A stretch of DNA of 64,000 nucleotides from an uncultured Methanomicrobiales archaeon (lineage in GTDB: Archaea > Halobacteriota > Methanomicrobia > Methanomicrobiales > Methanospirillaceae), in assembly GCA_903832665.1 (NCBI GenBank), contig CAILCG010000023.1, forward strand, positions 1 to 64,000. The letters run 5' to 3'. The notes beneath the pieces are model-generated. The model worked only from the letters and a program-made list of their open reading frames with translations, had not been told where the DNA came from and ran no database searches. The position numbers were made by a program, and so were the translations under genes. Below are positions 56,138 to 64,000 of this stretch, piece after piece (the first letter of the stretch is position 1; each line of letters starts with the position of its first letter).

Positions 56138-56629
56138 TCATGCCAGATTGTAGATGAAATTCGGTTGTGCCCATTTTACAGATTCATTTTGTTTATAGAA
56201 AGCGACAGCGGATTCTACACTGACATCAGAAGGCAAGTGGACAAGCTGAATATAGGGCATGTTATGAGCACTGGCATCTGTCGGGTTCACTCCGATTTTT
56301 GTATTCAGGGCAGTGGAGATCTGGAAAAACTGTTCCTTCGATAGATTGGGGTTGTACCTCACAATAACTTCGCCAGCCATATATCGTGTCGGTGTTGGAG
56401 AAGGTGTCATTACGAATGTTGAATTTATTATCGATACTGCTGTCGTAGGGGGTGCATCAGTCGTTACAACGGGTGAGATATCTGGCGTAACCAACGTACC
56501 TATCTGCGTCTCTGTTGGATATGTTGGGGCTCCTTCCATTGGCATCGGTTGTTGCCCCACACAACCCGCGGCCAGCAGCACCGCCACCATCACCAGCATC
56601 AAGGCAAACGTTACACGGATGGGAGTCAT
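56138..56629 (-). CDS. lipoprotein with a stand-alone subtilase-type prodomain
   Basis: 163 aa. Signal MTPIRVTFALMLVMVAVLLAAGC with a lipobox, a Thr/Pro-rich linker, then GEVIVRYNPNLSKEQFFQISTALNTKIG...LVHLPSDVSVESAVAFYKQNESVKWAQPNFIY. The latter is the fervidolysin-like N-terminal propeptide that normally precedes and inhibits a subtilisin-like protease. No protease domain follows, so it may inhibit or chaperone a separate protease. Overlaps the next lipoprotein gene by 4 bp. Confidence 0.8.
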   Translation of the reverse strand: MTPIRVTFALMLVMVAVLLAAGCVGQQPMPMEGAPTYPTETQIGTLVTPDISPVVTTDAPPTTAVSIINSTFVMTPSPTPTRYMAGEVIVRYNPNLSKEQFFQISTALNTKIGVNPTDASAHNMPYIQLVHLPSDVSVESAVAFYKQNESVKWAQPNFIYNLA

Positions 56630-57639
56630 GGATTCACCACATTCAGAGTAATAATCAGGTACTTATCAGTGACTTTCGGTTCATCCAATTTCTGTTGAAG
56701 AACATTTAAAGCTGAAAATCCTGTCAATACGCCATTATCAACCCAGATGGGATCGAGGAAAACCTCGCCTTTTTTGTTTGTGTAGCGATTCGTCCCTTCT
56801 TTTTGGGTTATTTCAAAAATATTGTTCTGGTCAGGATATTGTAAGAGTATCTTGTACATGTCGCTGGTCATTCCCGCGGTCTTGGAACGGTTCAGAGATA
56901 TGCTGAATATCCCGTCGGAACTAACAGGAATCGTCGTAATATCGAGAGAATTTTCACTGAAGAACCAGACGCGGATACGATTGACGTCATACGAATCGTT
57001 CAGGGTATATGGTTCTCCCCGAACAACCGTATAGTGGATATCCTGCTTGATTGCCGAAGGCTGAGGCCCGGTTTTTACATAAAAGTTCGTTTCGCCAAAA
57101 ATCGTCGGATTCCCGGCCGTGACAGATATAATATACTTGGCGTACGGATGCGTCCCGGACATACTGGCCCTGTACGACCAGGTATTATTTCCCCGATCCC
57201 CTGCCGTTACATTGGCGTGGCCGGAAATACTCCAGAACTTACAATCCAATCCCAATGGACAGGTATGTAATTGTTCATAAACCTGAACTAATAGGATCGA
57301 GCCAGGATCCAAATTCGTGTGGCCGGTAATTACAGGAGAATCCCATACGTATTGATCGCTGATAGGATCTACAGTGATCCACGAGAAAGTATTGTTTTGA
57401 GGAGTTTTAAATGATGGAAATGGAGTTGTGACTTTAGTTGGAAAATTGCCTGGTCCCGTACCTACACTGCCCGTTGCGAGCGCTGCTGGAATCCGGCTCG
57501 TGACCTCAAGGATAGTTACATTTTGTGTGATCTCATTCCCACCACTCTTCATACCCTCTCCACCCATCATGCACCCCACCGCTAACAACACCGCCACCAT
57601 CACCAGCACCAGGGCAAGCGTTACACGCATGGGAGTCAT
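56626..57639 (-). CDS. predicted lipoprotein with beta-sandwich surface domains
   Basis: About 337 aa from ATG 57639 (MTPMRVTLALVLVMVAVLLAVGC lipobox). The mature part is beta-rich, with WSISGHANVTAGDRGNNTWSYRASM and a NPTIFGETNFYVK strand resembling S-layer associated or DUF3821-type modules of Methanomicrobiales. The signal peptide DNA is nearly identical to that of the downstream gene. ATGA coupling. Confidence 0.75.
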   Translation of the reverse strand: MTPMRVTLALVLVMVAVLLAVGCMMGGEGMKSGGNEITQNVTILEVTSRIPAALATGSVGTGPGNFPTKVTTPFPSFKTPQNNTFSWITVDPISDQYVWDSPVITGHTNLDPGSILLVQVYEQLHTCPLGLDCKFWSISGHANVTAGDRGNNTWSYRASMSGTHPYAKYIISVTAGNPTIFGETNFYVKTGPQPSAIKQDIHYTVVRGEPYTLNDSYDVNRIRVWFFSENSLDITTIPVSSDGIFSISLNRSKTAGMTSDMYKILLQYPDQNNIFEITQKEGTNRYTNKKGEVFLDPIWVDNGVLTGFSALNVLQQKLDEPKVTDKYLIITLNVVNP

Positions 57640-57833
57640 GGGGCGGTCAGCAGTCAAAAGAATTACCTGAGCAAAAAATCAGTCCAATCGGGTAAATATT
57701 TTGTGAAATATTTTTGAGCCCGGTCCATAATCCGCCACGAGGGCGCCCGGTCGTGGCGTCGCGGTTCATCATCTTTCGGGCGCGTGCCACCGGTTCAAAA
57801 AAAACAGATGGACCTCTACTGCACACTACAAGC

Positions 57834-58410
57834 GGTTTCCCGGACCCGGTTCCCGGAAGTCCGAATCCGGTCGCCCCCGGATTCCGCTTCATCCAAATAT
57901 CGCCCGTACCCTATTCCAGCCCCGTAATGCTGCTAAATACAGTGGGTATAATTCTGACGTTAAAAGAAGCCGGCATCCCTGAATTACCGCGTCACATTCA
58001 GGAATTACTGCTTCCCAGGCAGTCCCAGCCCTCTTTCAGGCCAAAGTTCTCCGACGGAGAACCGGATTCCGGAAAGGGTATTTCTCACGCTATCCCGGTT
58101 TCCCACTCTATCCAACGTAACCCCGGAATTATATCCTCCTTTTAGCTACCGGTTTCCGGAAGATCAGATCCCAGAACAAAGCCACGAGTTCCGCCACCTC
58201 CTGAATCACGGCCGGGACCCTGTTCCAGCCCCATACGGCTGCTAAACACTGTGGGTGTAATACCGACGTAAAAACCGACAGACCTGACCAAATTACCGCG
58301 TCATTTTCCTGAATTACCGCTTCCCGGGCAATCCCGACTCTCTTTCGGGCCAAAGGTCTCCGACGGAGAACGGCATCCTGGAAAGGGTATCTCACCGGAA
58401 CCCTGAATTT
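57834..58410. repeat. ~300-bp tandem duplication
   Basis: Segment about 57834-58110 is repeated, diverged, at about 58138-58410. Shared blocks in order are CCGGTTCCCGGAAG/CCGGTTTCCGGAAG, CCTATTCCAGCCCC/CCTGTTCCAGCCCC, GCTGCTAAAtAC, GTGGGT-TAAT, ATTACCGCGTCA, GAATTACtGCTTCCC, CTCTTTCgGGCCAAAG, CTCCGACGGAGAAC and GGAAAGGGTAT. Period about 298 bp. CTCCGACGGAG is an internal palindrome. No protein frame is open in both copies. The rest of 57640-58631 has no gene. Confidence 0.75.
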
Positions 58411-58631
58411 CCCGGTTCTTCGAAGGTAAAAGGAGTTTATACACCCTCCCGGAAGGAGATCAGAAGCACCGGCTCACCCCTCGTGCTTCGTTAATTCCCC
58501 GGGAGCGTCAGATCTTTTTCCCTAAATAAATCCGGAAAAAATCCGGAACTATTTTCCCGGCTCACAAAAAAAACTCCCGCCCGGAAAAATTTCCAAAAAT
58601 ATTTCCCCCGCTTCACGCGAAAGACCGCCTC

Positions 58632-58994
58632 CTAAACCTTCACCGCAAGCGGCCGTCCGTCCCGCCCCAGCTCCAGGATCGCATCAATAGTTACGCGGAA
58701 GAACCGCCAGGTGCCGTACCGCGAGCGGAGCCAAAGTTCGCACGAGATGGCAGAGTCCTGCGTGATCAACCGGAGCCGCCCGATCTCATCATTGCAGTCC
58801 CACGCAACATCCTCCAGCATCGCCAGGATGTGCTCGGAGAATTTCACGCGGACGAAGGCCACCGGCTTTGTCCCTGCTATCGTAAAATCGTACAGCGACT
58901 CCGGACCACTCTCGGCCATCTGTACCATACCGCGTAACCGTGCGATGGGGATCGCGTCGCGGATAGTCAGGTACGGCCACCGCCCGCGGCTCAT
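58632..58994 (-). CDS. hypothetical protein (120 aa)
   Basis: Soluble mixed protein with MVQMAESGPESLYDFTIAG, VRVKFSEHILAMLEDVAWDCNDEIGRLRLI and RYGTWRFFRVTIDAILELGRDGRPL. No family recognised; composition is normal for the genome. The 417 bp to the right (58995-59411) holds no gene I trust; a short plus-strand frame there (59178-59336) has no support. Confidence 0.65.
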   Translation of the reverse strand: MSRGRWPYLTIRDAIPIARLRGMVQMAESGPESLYDFTIAGTKPVAFVRVKFSEHILAMLEDVAWDCNDEIGRLRLITQDSAISCELWLRSRYGTWRFFRVTIDAILELGRDGRPLAVKV

Positions 58995-59411
58995 GGGACA
59001 CGACCCCGGCCCGATCTTCCGGATGCGGCTGACGGATCCGGAGAAATATCCGGAGGACTGACGAGACCTTCCGGCTGTGCAGGGACAGCGGTTCTCCGGA
59101 ACATGTCAGCGGGAACAATGCACTCCGCTTCACCGGGATTCTGCCCGTTGCCTGAGGAGAGGACAAACGGTGGAGAAATGATGATGCAGCACATATGGCA
59201 GAAGAAGACAACAGGTTTCATGAAATATTTTTATGATGGATACAGTTCCCCCAATGAACCGAGAAGTTATAGGAAAGGCCGGGGAATCATTCACGATATC
59301 CGGTATTGTCCCGGTACGGCGAAATTGGGAAATTAAGTGACACAACTCGCAAGCAGGAAGTTGCACATGCTAAGTGTGCCCACATAGTATGCATCAGGAA
59401 ACGAAAAAATA

Positions 59412-59804
59412 TCAATACCCGATGACAGTCAGTTCCGGGATCTTTTCAAAATGCCCGTCACGGGTCACAATCTCCCCATCAAAACAAAGTGCAGCAGCCG
59501 CGATAACCTGATCAAAATCCCCTATAGGACTTCCCCTATCCAGAAGCGCAGCGGACAGATAGCCGAATGCATGATATATATCATTGCCAAACGGGATCTC
59601 CTCAAACGCTGCCAATACTTCCAGTACTTCTTCAACATTTTCTTTCACCCGGAGAGAACGATAGGCACCTTCAAAGAGTTTAAGCGCATTTACTGGCGTA
59701 ATATAAAGCACTTTTTCTTCAGATTCCAGCTCCTGAAGTTTTGCAAGAGCCTTCGTATCATGCCGGATAATATCTACAATAAATGAGGTATCAGCAACCG
59801 GCAT
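59412..59804 (-). CDS. vapC: VapC-type PIN-domain ribonuclease toxin
   Basis: 130 aa. PIN acidic residues in PVADTSFIVDII, the Glu in LKLFEGAYRS, and IGDFDQVIAAAAL with EIVTRDGHFEKIP. Second gene of a VapBC pair; its ATG shares one base with the vapB stop (TGATG). Confidence 0.92.
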   Translation of the reverse strand: MPVADTSFIVDIIRHDTKALAKLQELESEEKVLYITPVNALKLFEGAYRSLRVKENVEEVLEVLAAFEEIPFGNDIYHAFGYLSAALLDRGSPIGDFDQVIAAAALCFDGEIVTRDGHFEKIPELTVIGY

Positions 59805-60031
59805 CAGAACTCGACCCTGCGAAGCGAGCTGCGTCTCATCTCTTTGGATACCTGTTCTATAGAATCTGCAAGTTCAGGGTTCGCACCAATCTCTTTAAGA
59901 ACTTCTGAAAGTTTTTTCTTTTTCGGAAGGTGTTTTATGATCACATCGGAGAAGCTGGCTTTCTCATCCTTCTTCAGGTCTTTTAACCGATCGTACGCCT
60001 CCTCCGTGATGCTGATGGTTTTTGTTGACAT
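59804..60031 (-). CDS. vapB: VapB-type antitoxin (DUF217 family)
   Basis: 75 aa from ATG 60031 ([31 protein letters not shown]). Ribbon-helix-helix-like DNA-binding N-terminus and a C-terminal helix that would wrap VapC. Probably autorepresses the pair. Confidence 0.9.
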   Translation of the reverse strand: MSTKTISITEEAYDRLKDLKKDEKASFSDVIIKHLPKKKKLSEVLKEIGANPELADSIEQVSKEMRRSSLRRVEF

Positions 60032-60138
60032 GATCAGTTCTGTGTATGTATGTGTATTTAATAATAATTCACGGTTCAGCACGACCTCCAAATAACCCCC
60101 CCCGATTTTTCTTTTTGCATTCCACAGATTTTCCCAAA

Positions 60139-60217
60139 GGGGGGTAGGTACCCCTCCGGTACATGAGGGGCCCCACTCCAAAAAGTGAGCGGGGGATACC
60201 TGCCCACCCTACCCCCC
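60139..60217. other. perfect 10-bp G/C inverted repeat
   Basis: GGGGGGTAGG at 60139-60148 and CCTACCCCCC at 60208-60217, with a further small hairpin (CCCCTCCGGTACATGAGGGG) in between. Lies upstream of vapB and downstream of the GNAT remnant. Could act as a terminator-like RNA structure or as a remnant of a mobile element end. Confidence 0.5.
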
Positions 60218-60263
60218 TCATGGAAAAGACAAGGTACCACCCCCCAAGGTTTGTAACGCAGCC

Positions 60264-60484
60264 CTACCCCAGCTCAAAAGTAGTAACCCCGAAGATCTCG
60301 TCCAGAGGGAGAGGCACGGGATCCGGCGTCGTATAGAGCCGGGCCGTAAAGAAGACCGGCGTCATCTTCCGGTCCTGCACCAGCGCAACGGCTGCGGTGT
60401 TCGGGACCGGAATATCGAGATAGAACTGCTCGCCGGGGATCCCCGCGATAAGCGCATCGAGCAGCCGTTCGGCGGTTGCCCTCT
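60264..60484 (-). pseudogene. GNAT-family acetyltransferase, 3' fragment
   Basis: Reading from about 60484 to the stop at 60264-60266: GQRATAERLLDALIAGIPGE...YLDIPVPNTAAVALVQDRKM, then FFTARLYTTPDPVPLPLDEIFGVTTFELG. This is the C-terminal half of a GNAT acetyltransferase of the Acetyltransf_18 type. The N-terminal half is absent: at about 60480-60490 the sequence changes to a TauE permease in the other direction. Confidence 0.7.
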
Positions 60485-61092
60485 GCCCGGGCTATCTCGG
60501 CGGGGCACTGGCCCAGAGAGGAAACCTCGCGGGGCAGGGACGGCGCCTCCGGGTGCTCCTGCCCGTGGGCATTGCCGGGGGTATCACCGGCGGGATCCTG
60601 CTGGTCGTGGTCAGTGAGCAGATCTTTCATTTCCTGGTACCGTTCCTGATCCTCTTTGCATCGCTGCTCCTTGCGGTGCAGGACCGGATCCGTGACAGGA
60701 TTCTCCGGATGGCGCACCGGGAACTCAGTACTCCGGACGAGGTGAAACGGGCAGTCATCCCGACAGGTCTTGCGTCGGTCTATGGGGGCTACTTTGGCGC
60801 GGGACAGAGTGTGATCACGCTCTCCGTGCTCGGGCTCTTCCTTGACGACACCCTGACCCGGCTCAATGCCCTCAAGCAGTGCATTGCCTTGAGTTCCAAT
60901 TGTGCGGCCGCGATCTACTTCCTCTTCTCGGGCATGATTCTCTGGCCGGTTGCCGGCTGCATGGCGGTGGGTGCCCTGGCCGGTGGCGCAGCCGGGGGAA
61001 GATTTGCAGCACGCATCAACCCGGTCCTGCTCCAGTGGACAATCGTCTCATTCGGGACCGGTATCGGGATCATCCTTCTCGCGCAGGGGTAA
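60480..61092 (+). pseudogene. TauE/SafE-family permease, 5'-truncated
   Basis: From about 60480 the plus strand reads ALCPGYLGGALAQRGNLAG and then VLLPVGIAGGITGGILLVV, continuing to 61092 with GLASVYGGYFGAGQSVITLSVLG and GALAGGAAGGRFAARINPVLL. This is a TauE/SafE exporter lacking about its first 50 residues; a GTG at 60553 is the first plausible in-frame start. The truncation point coincides with the truncation of the GNAT fragment, marking a deletion or assembly junction. Confidence 0.75.
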
Positions 61093-61139
61093 GCCGGTAC
61101 GCGACAGGATGGTTTTGAACGGGGACAAAAAAAAGAGAT

Positions 61140-61916
61140 TTACAGGGCATTGACCAGCGATCGCCGGGTGATGATGCCGAAGAGCTTGCCCCCGTCAATG
61201 ACGGCAATCGAACTGATGTTCTTTTTTATCATCGTGTCAATGACCCCGGTAACGGCAGCGGTTCGCTCCACCGTCAGGAGAGGGGCACTCATGATGTCCT
61301 TGACGAGCAGGTTCCGGATCCGGTGATCCTGGTGGTTGTCATCAACCGATTTGCGGAACTGGCGCATGGCAATCGCCACATCGGTCTCCGTAACAATCCC
61401 GACAAACTTGTCGTGTTCGGTCACGATAAACCGGGTGATATGATCGTCGAGCATCCGGCGCCGCAGGTGAACGACCCGTTCGGATGCTTCAATGGTGACT
61501 GCCTTCTCCACCACCGTATCGATGTCGCTCTCCGGCCGGATTTTCTTGAGCAGGTCAACGGCCCCGACCTGGCCGATGAGATTGTGATCCCCGTCATACA
61601 CCACGACCAGCTTGTAGCGCTGGAGCAGCGGGATGAGCACGTTGATGCTCTCGTCCGGATAGACGCTGGTGAAGTCCTCCTCGACAACGTTGGCTACATG
61701 GATTGAGGTGGGGGCGAGATCGGCATTCTGCTTGCTTCCCAGCTTCTCGGCAATGGCCTGCCTCGAGACCGTGCCGATGACGGAATTATTGTGTACGGCT
61801 ATCAGGGGGTCGATGCCCTCTGCGAGCATCTTATCGAGTGCCTCGGTGATCTTTGCCGATTTGGCTATGGAGGTCGGTTTTACCATTACATCTTTGATAA
61901 AAACTTCTTTTGTCAT
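61140..61916 (-). CDS. four-CBS-domain protein
   Basis: 258 aa made only of CBS repeats: VFIKDVMVKPTSIAKSAKITEALDKML, PTSIHVANVVEEDFTSVYPDES, EKAVTIEASERVVHLRRRM and LLVKDIMSAPLLTVERTAAVTGV, each with a following GI-T/V strand. Such proteins sense adenine nucleotides or SAM and regulate partners. ATGA overlap with the gene upstream. Confidence 0.93.
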   Translation of the reverse strand: MTKEVFIKDVMVKPTSIAKSAKITEALDKMLAEGIDPLIAVHNNSVIGTVSRQAIAEKLGSKQNADLAPTSIHVANVVEEDFTSVYPDESINVLIPLLQRYKLVVVYDGDHNLIGQVGAVDLLKKIRPESDIDTVVEKAVTIEASERVVHLRRRMLDDHITRFIVTEHDKFVGIVTETDVAIAMRQFRKSVDDNHQDHRIRNLLVKDIMSAPLLTVERTAAVTGVIDTMIKKNISSIAVIDGGKLFGIITRRSLVNAL

Positions 61917-62761
61917 TTCGCCACTTCCTTTATGATATCATCGCGTTTTAAAATCCCGGAAATCGTGTTCTTCTCCATGACAACAAGGCTGTTGACATGA
62001 TGTCTGTCCATCAGTGCGATCGCTTCAGGGAGAGAAGTTGCAGCAGGTACCGTGACAACGGGACTCGTCATCACGTCCTCTGCGGTCACCGATGCGACCA
62101 TGAGCGAGCTCTGCCCGCGTGTCCCGTTCGCGTTTTCACGTCTCATTATGGCTACGTCTTTTCCCACCACACCTGATATCTTGGGCTCATCTTCATAGAA
62201 TGCAAGGTTCGTTTCAGTAATGATTCCGGCAGGCTCGCCATCATCGTCCATCACCAGCACCTTGTCATTGCGTTCACGCATCACGCTGATCACATGATCG
62301 AGCGAATGGTAGCGGTTGACCGTCACCACGTCCTCCATCACGTCCCGCACCGGGAGGTGCAAACCCCGGACAAGGGCTGATTTCATCAGATCGGTCTTGG
62401 TGATGATCCCCACAACGGATCCTCCTTCAACCACAGGGACGCTGCTGAAATTCCGTTCGGAAAACAGCTTTGCAATCGCATGGATCCCGGTACCGGGATC
62501 GATCGTCGCGGGGTTTTCCGTGGCAAGGGCGCCCACCGGGATCCGGTCGAGCGGGCGCCGCCTCCATGCCGGTTCACCCTGTTTAAGGCGATAGGCGATA
62601 TCTTTTTTCGTAAGGATTCCGGTGAGATTCCCGTCTTCCATCACCAGGATGCGGGAGATCTTGTGCCTCACCATCAGGTTCCGGGCGTGGGCCACAGTTG
62701 CATCCGGCGAGACGAAATAGACCGGTGCGGTCATTACATCGCGTGCGAACATGGTAATCAT
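61913..62761 (-). CDS. four-CBS-domain protein
   Basis: 282 aa. CBS repeats begin at MFARDVMTAPVYFVSPDATV, IPVGALATENPATIDPGTG, HLPVRDVMEDVVTVNRYHSL and VTAEDVMTSPVVTVPAATSL. The ends GIITKTDL and GILKRDDIIKEV are typical. Coupled by 4-bp overlaps on both sides. Confidence 0.93.
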   Translation of the reverse strand: MITMFARDVMTAPVYFVSPDATVAHARNLMVRHKISRILVMEDGNLTGILTKKDIAYRLKQGEPAWRRRPLDRIPVGALATENPATIDPGTGIHAIAKLFSERNFSSVPVVEGGSVVGIITKTDLMKSALVRGLHLPVRDVMEDVVTVNRYHSLDHVISVMRERNDKVLVMDDDGEPAGIITETNLAFYEDEPKISGVVGKDVAIMRRENANGTRGQSSLMVASVTAEDVMTSPVVTVPAATSLPEAIALMDRHHVNSLVVMEKNTISGILKRDDIIKEVAK

Positions 62762-63699
62762 CCCCTCGCAAATGCCCGGACCAGGTCGAACTCCGTCACG
62801 AGCCCGATCAGCCGGGAATCCTCAATCACGGGTAATGCCCCGATATTCTTCTCCAGCATCTCGCGGGCAGCCTCGTTGATGCTCCGTTCCGGTGTTGTGG
62901 TGATGAGGGTGCCGTTGATCAGGGTACGGATCGGGAGTCCCATCCCTTCAGAGACGTTTCCGGTAGTCATTCGCGAGAAGACGTCCCTACTGCCGAGATA
63001 GCACATCAGGTCGGTTGCCGTGACAATCCCGTACATGACATCATCGCTCACGACCGGTAAACGGCGGAACCGGTAGGTCGTCATATCCCGGGCAACGGTC
63101 TCGATCGGGGTCTCGGGTGCAATCACCCGCAGGGGAGAACTCATCACATCCTCGACGCTGAGCGAACTCTGCTGTGCTGCCAGTACCCGGACCACATCCC
63201 GTTCGGTCACAATCCCGGTAAGCACCCCGTCATGATCCAGGATAGGGAGCCCCCCGATCCGTTTTTCTACAATCTCCTGTACCGCATCGCGGATGGTTGC
63301 CTCGTGCGAGAGCGTAACAACCTGCTGCGTCATGATGGTGCGGACATTTTCATTCAGTGCCGAGAGCAGGTTGCCCCCGTGTTTGACCTGGACGAGTTTG
63401 TACTTGTCACCTCCACCCATGAAATTGATCACATCGCCCGACGCGACGATTCCCCGCAGTTTCCTGGTGCCGGCGTCCGTTACCGGAAGCCTCCGGAAGC
63501 CGCACTTAGTCATCTGTTCAACGGCCGCGATGATACTTGTCGAAGGAGGCACCGAAATGACGTCATGGGTTGCGATCGCCATGATCTCTCCTTCCTGTTC
63601 AGCAATATGTGACTTGAACTCAACCGGCCCGCGGTCGAGTTTTCCCTGCATCTTCAAGAGCCTGTCGCCCTGTTTGATGCCCCGGTTATTCTGGTGCAT
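62758..63699 (-). CDS. four-CBS-domain protein with N-terminal extension
   Basis: About 313 aa from ATG 63699, which has GAGGTGAG 3-10 bp upstream. About 40 residues of basic extension precede CBS repeats starting at IMAIATHDVISVPPSTSII, NVRTIMTQQVVTLSHEATI, LSVEDVMSSPLRVIAPETP and LPIRTLINGTLITTTPERS. ATGA overlap with the next CBS gene. Confidence 0.93.
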   Translation of the reverse strand: MHQNNRGIKQGDRLLKMQGKLDRGPVEFKSHIAEQEGEIMAIATHDVISVPPSTSIIAAVEQMTKCGFRRLPVTDAGTRKLRGIVASGDVINFMGGGDKYKLVQVKHGGNLLSALNENVRTIMTQQVVTLSHEATIRDAVQEIVEKRIGGLPILDHDGVLTGIVTERDVVRVLAAQQSSLSVEDVMSSPLRVIAPETPIETVARDMTTYRFRRLPVVSDDVMYGIVTATDLMCYLGSRDVFSRMTTGNVSEGMGLPIRTLINGTLITTTPERSINEAAREMLEKNIGALPVIEDSRLIGLVTEFDLVRAFARG

Positions 63700-63797
63700 T
63701 CTCACCTCGTGTAGGTCATCTGGACCCGTATTGTTATTGGCCTGGACTTAATTTTCCAGAGGTATCCTGTCCGCTTTTTGATTTTGCTGCCGGTGCT

Positions 63798-64000
63798 TTA
63801 TGCAAGCGCAGCAAGGATGTCGTGCCGGTCAACGATCCCGACAAGGGACTCTCCCTTAAGAACGGGAAGACGGCTGACATCATGTTTTACGAGCAGTTCT
63901 GCTGCATGGGAGATCGGCTCATCAGGCGCGATCGTGACCACCTCATGGGTCATCACATCCTCTATCGTTGTGTGGGCATGCTGGGCAACAACTGACCGGA
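63798..64000 (-). CDS. CBS-domain protein, C-terminal part (runs off the window)
   Basis: Stop at 63798; the visible 66 residues include TTIEDVMTHEVVTIAPDEPISHAAELLVKHDVSRLPVLKG and end VGIVDRHDILAALA, one complete CBS repeat. Same strand as the three CBS genes downstream and 98 bp from the next start, so probably a fourth paralogue in the same cluster. Confidence 0.9.
   Translation of the reverse strand, partial: RSVVAQHAHTTIEDVMTHEVVTIAPDEPISHAAELLVKHDVSRLPVLKGESLVGIVDRHDILAALA

Noticed and set aside
59103..59336. Short plus-strand frame between the hypothetical protein and VapC
   Set aside because: No family, weak ribosome binding site and poor composition.
60274..60717. 147-codon minus-strand frame across the GNAT/TauE junction
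   Set aside because: It is out of frame with the GNAT remnant and antisense to the permease; its sequence is very Arg/Asp-rich.

Overview
The window looks like a chromosomal piece of a methanogenic archaeon of the order Methanomicrobiales, most like Methanoregula. The reasons are the coenzyme F420 genes (cofE, cofC, cofG), an archaeal GluRS, a mevalonate/isoprenoid set with isopentenyl phosphate kinase and type 2 IPP isomerase, RNA polymerase subunits D, K and N embedded in an archaeal ribosomal cluster, SMC/ScpA, and many small CBS-domain and lipoprotein genes. The genus is inferred; no 16S rRNA or mcr gene is present.

Layout. 1-3.2 kb: an AT-rich stretch with a two-unit structured repeat, a hypothetical gene and a glycosyl hydrolase family 18 gene whose signal peptide is out of frame. 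3.2-8.1 kb: smc-scpA and a small coiled-coil gene. 8.5-12.1 kb: glyA-folD-DHPS-cofE, linking one-carbon and F420 metabolism. 12.3-25.8 kb: MFS exporter/UspA, RNase III/cofC, histidine kinase, cofG-purC, an FTR-like protein, a hypoxanthine-type DNA glycosylase, a UbiB kinase, secreted proteins, an orphan DNA methyltransferase and a GNAT. 25.9-35.3 kb: membrane proteins, then a PadR-controlled six-gene envelope/ABC operon (PadR, HAAS, toastrack, NEW3, permease, ATPase) with a palindromic operator, and a CDF transporter.

35.4-42.2 kb is an accessory island. It holds a ~870-bp array of degenerate 25-bp repeats, an MntA/HepT toxin-antitoxin pair, a Schlafen-type AlbA_2/ATPase regulator ending in micro-repeats, three copies of a ~100-bp dispersed repeat, a wHTH/membrane protein, a split zinc-ribbon membrane protein, and a broken class III nucleotidyl-cyclase-like gene. 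That last gene is bracketed by the end of gltX and a decayed duplicate of that end.

42.2-55.8 kb is the conserved core, all on the minus strand: tRNA-Ser, rps13-rps4-rps11-rpoD-rpl18e-rpl13-rps9-rpoN-tRNA-Pro-rpoK-eno-rps2-MEMO-mvk-ipk-fni-rnj-idsA-gltX. This is translation, transcription and isoprenoid lipid synthesis in one co-directional train.

55.9-64 kb is accessory again: two lipoproteins with nearly identical signal-peptide DNA, a ~300-bp tandem duplication, VapBC, a junction joining a 5'-truncated GNAT gene to a 5'-truncated TauE permease gene, and four consecutive CBS-domain genes, the last running off the window.

Five reading frames are clearly interrupted by single-base shifts (GH18, UbiA, HAAS, zinc-ribbon, cyclase-like), and a sixth is possible (histidine kinase C-terminus). 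Most lie in homopolymers. They may be base-calling or assembly errors, true decay or phase variation. The long core genes are intact.
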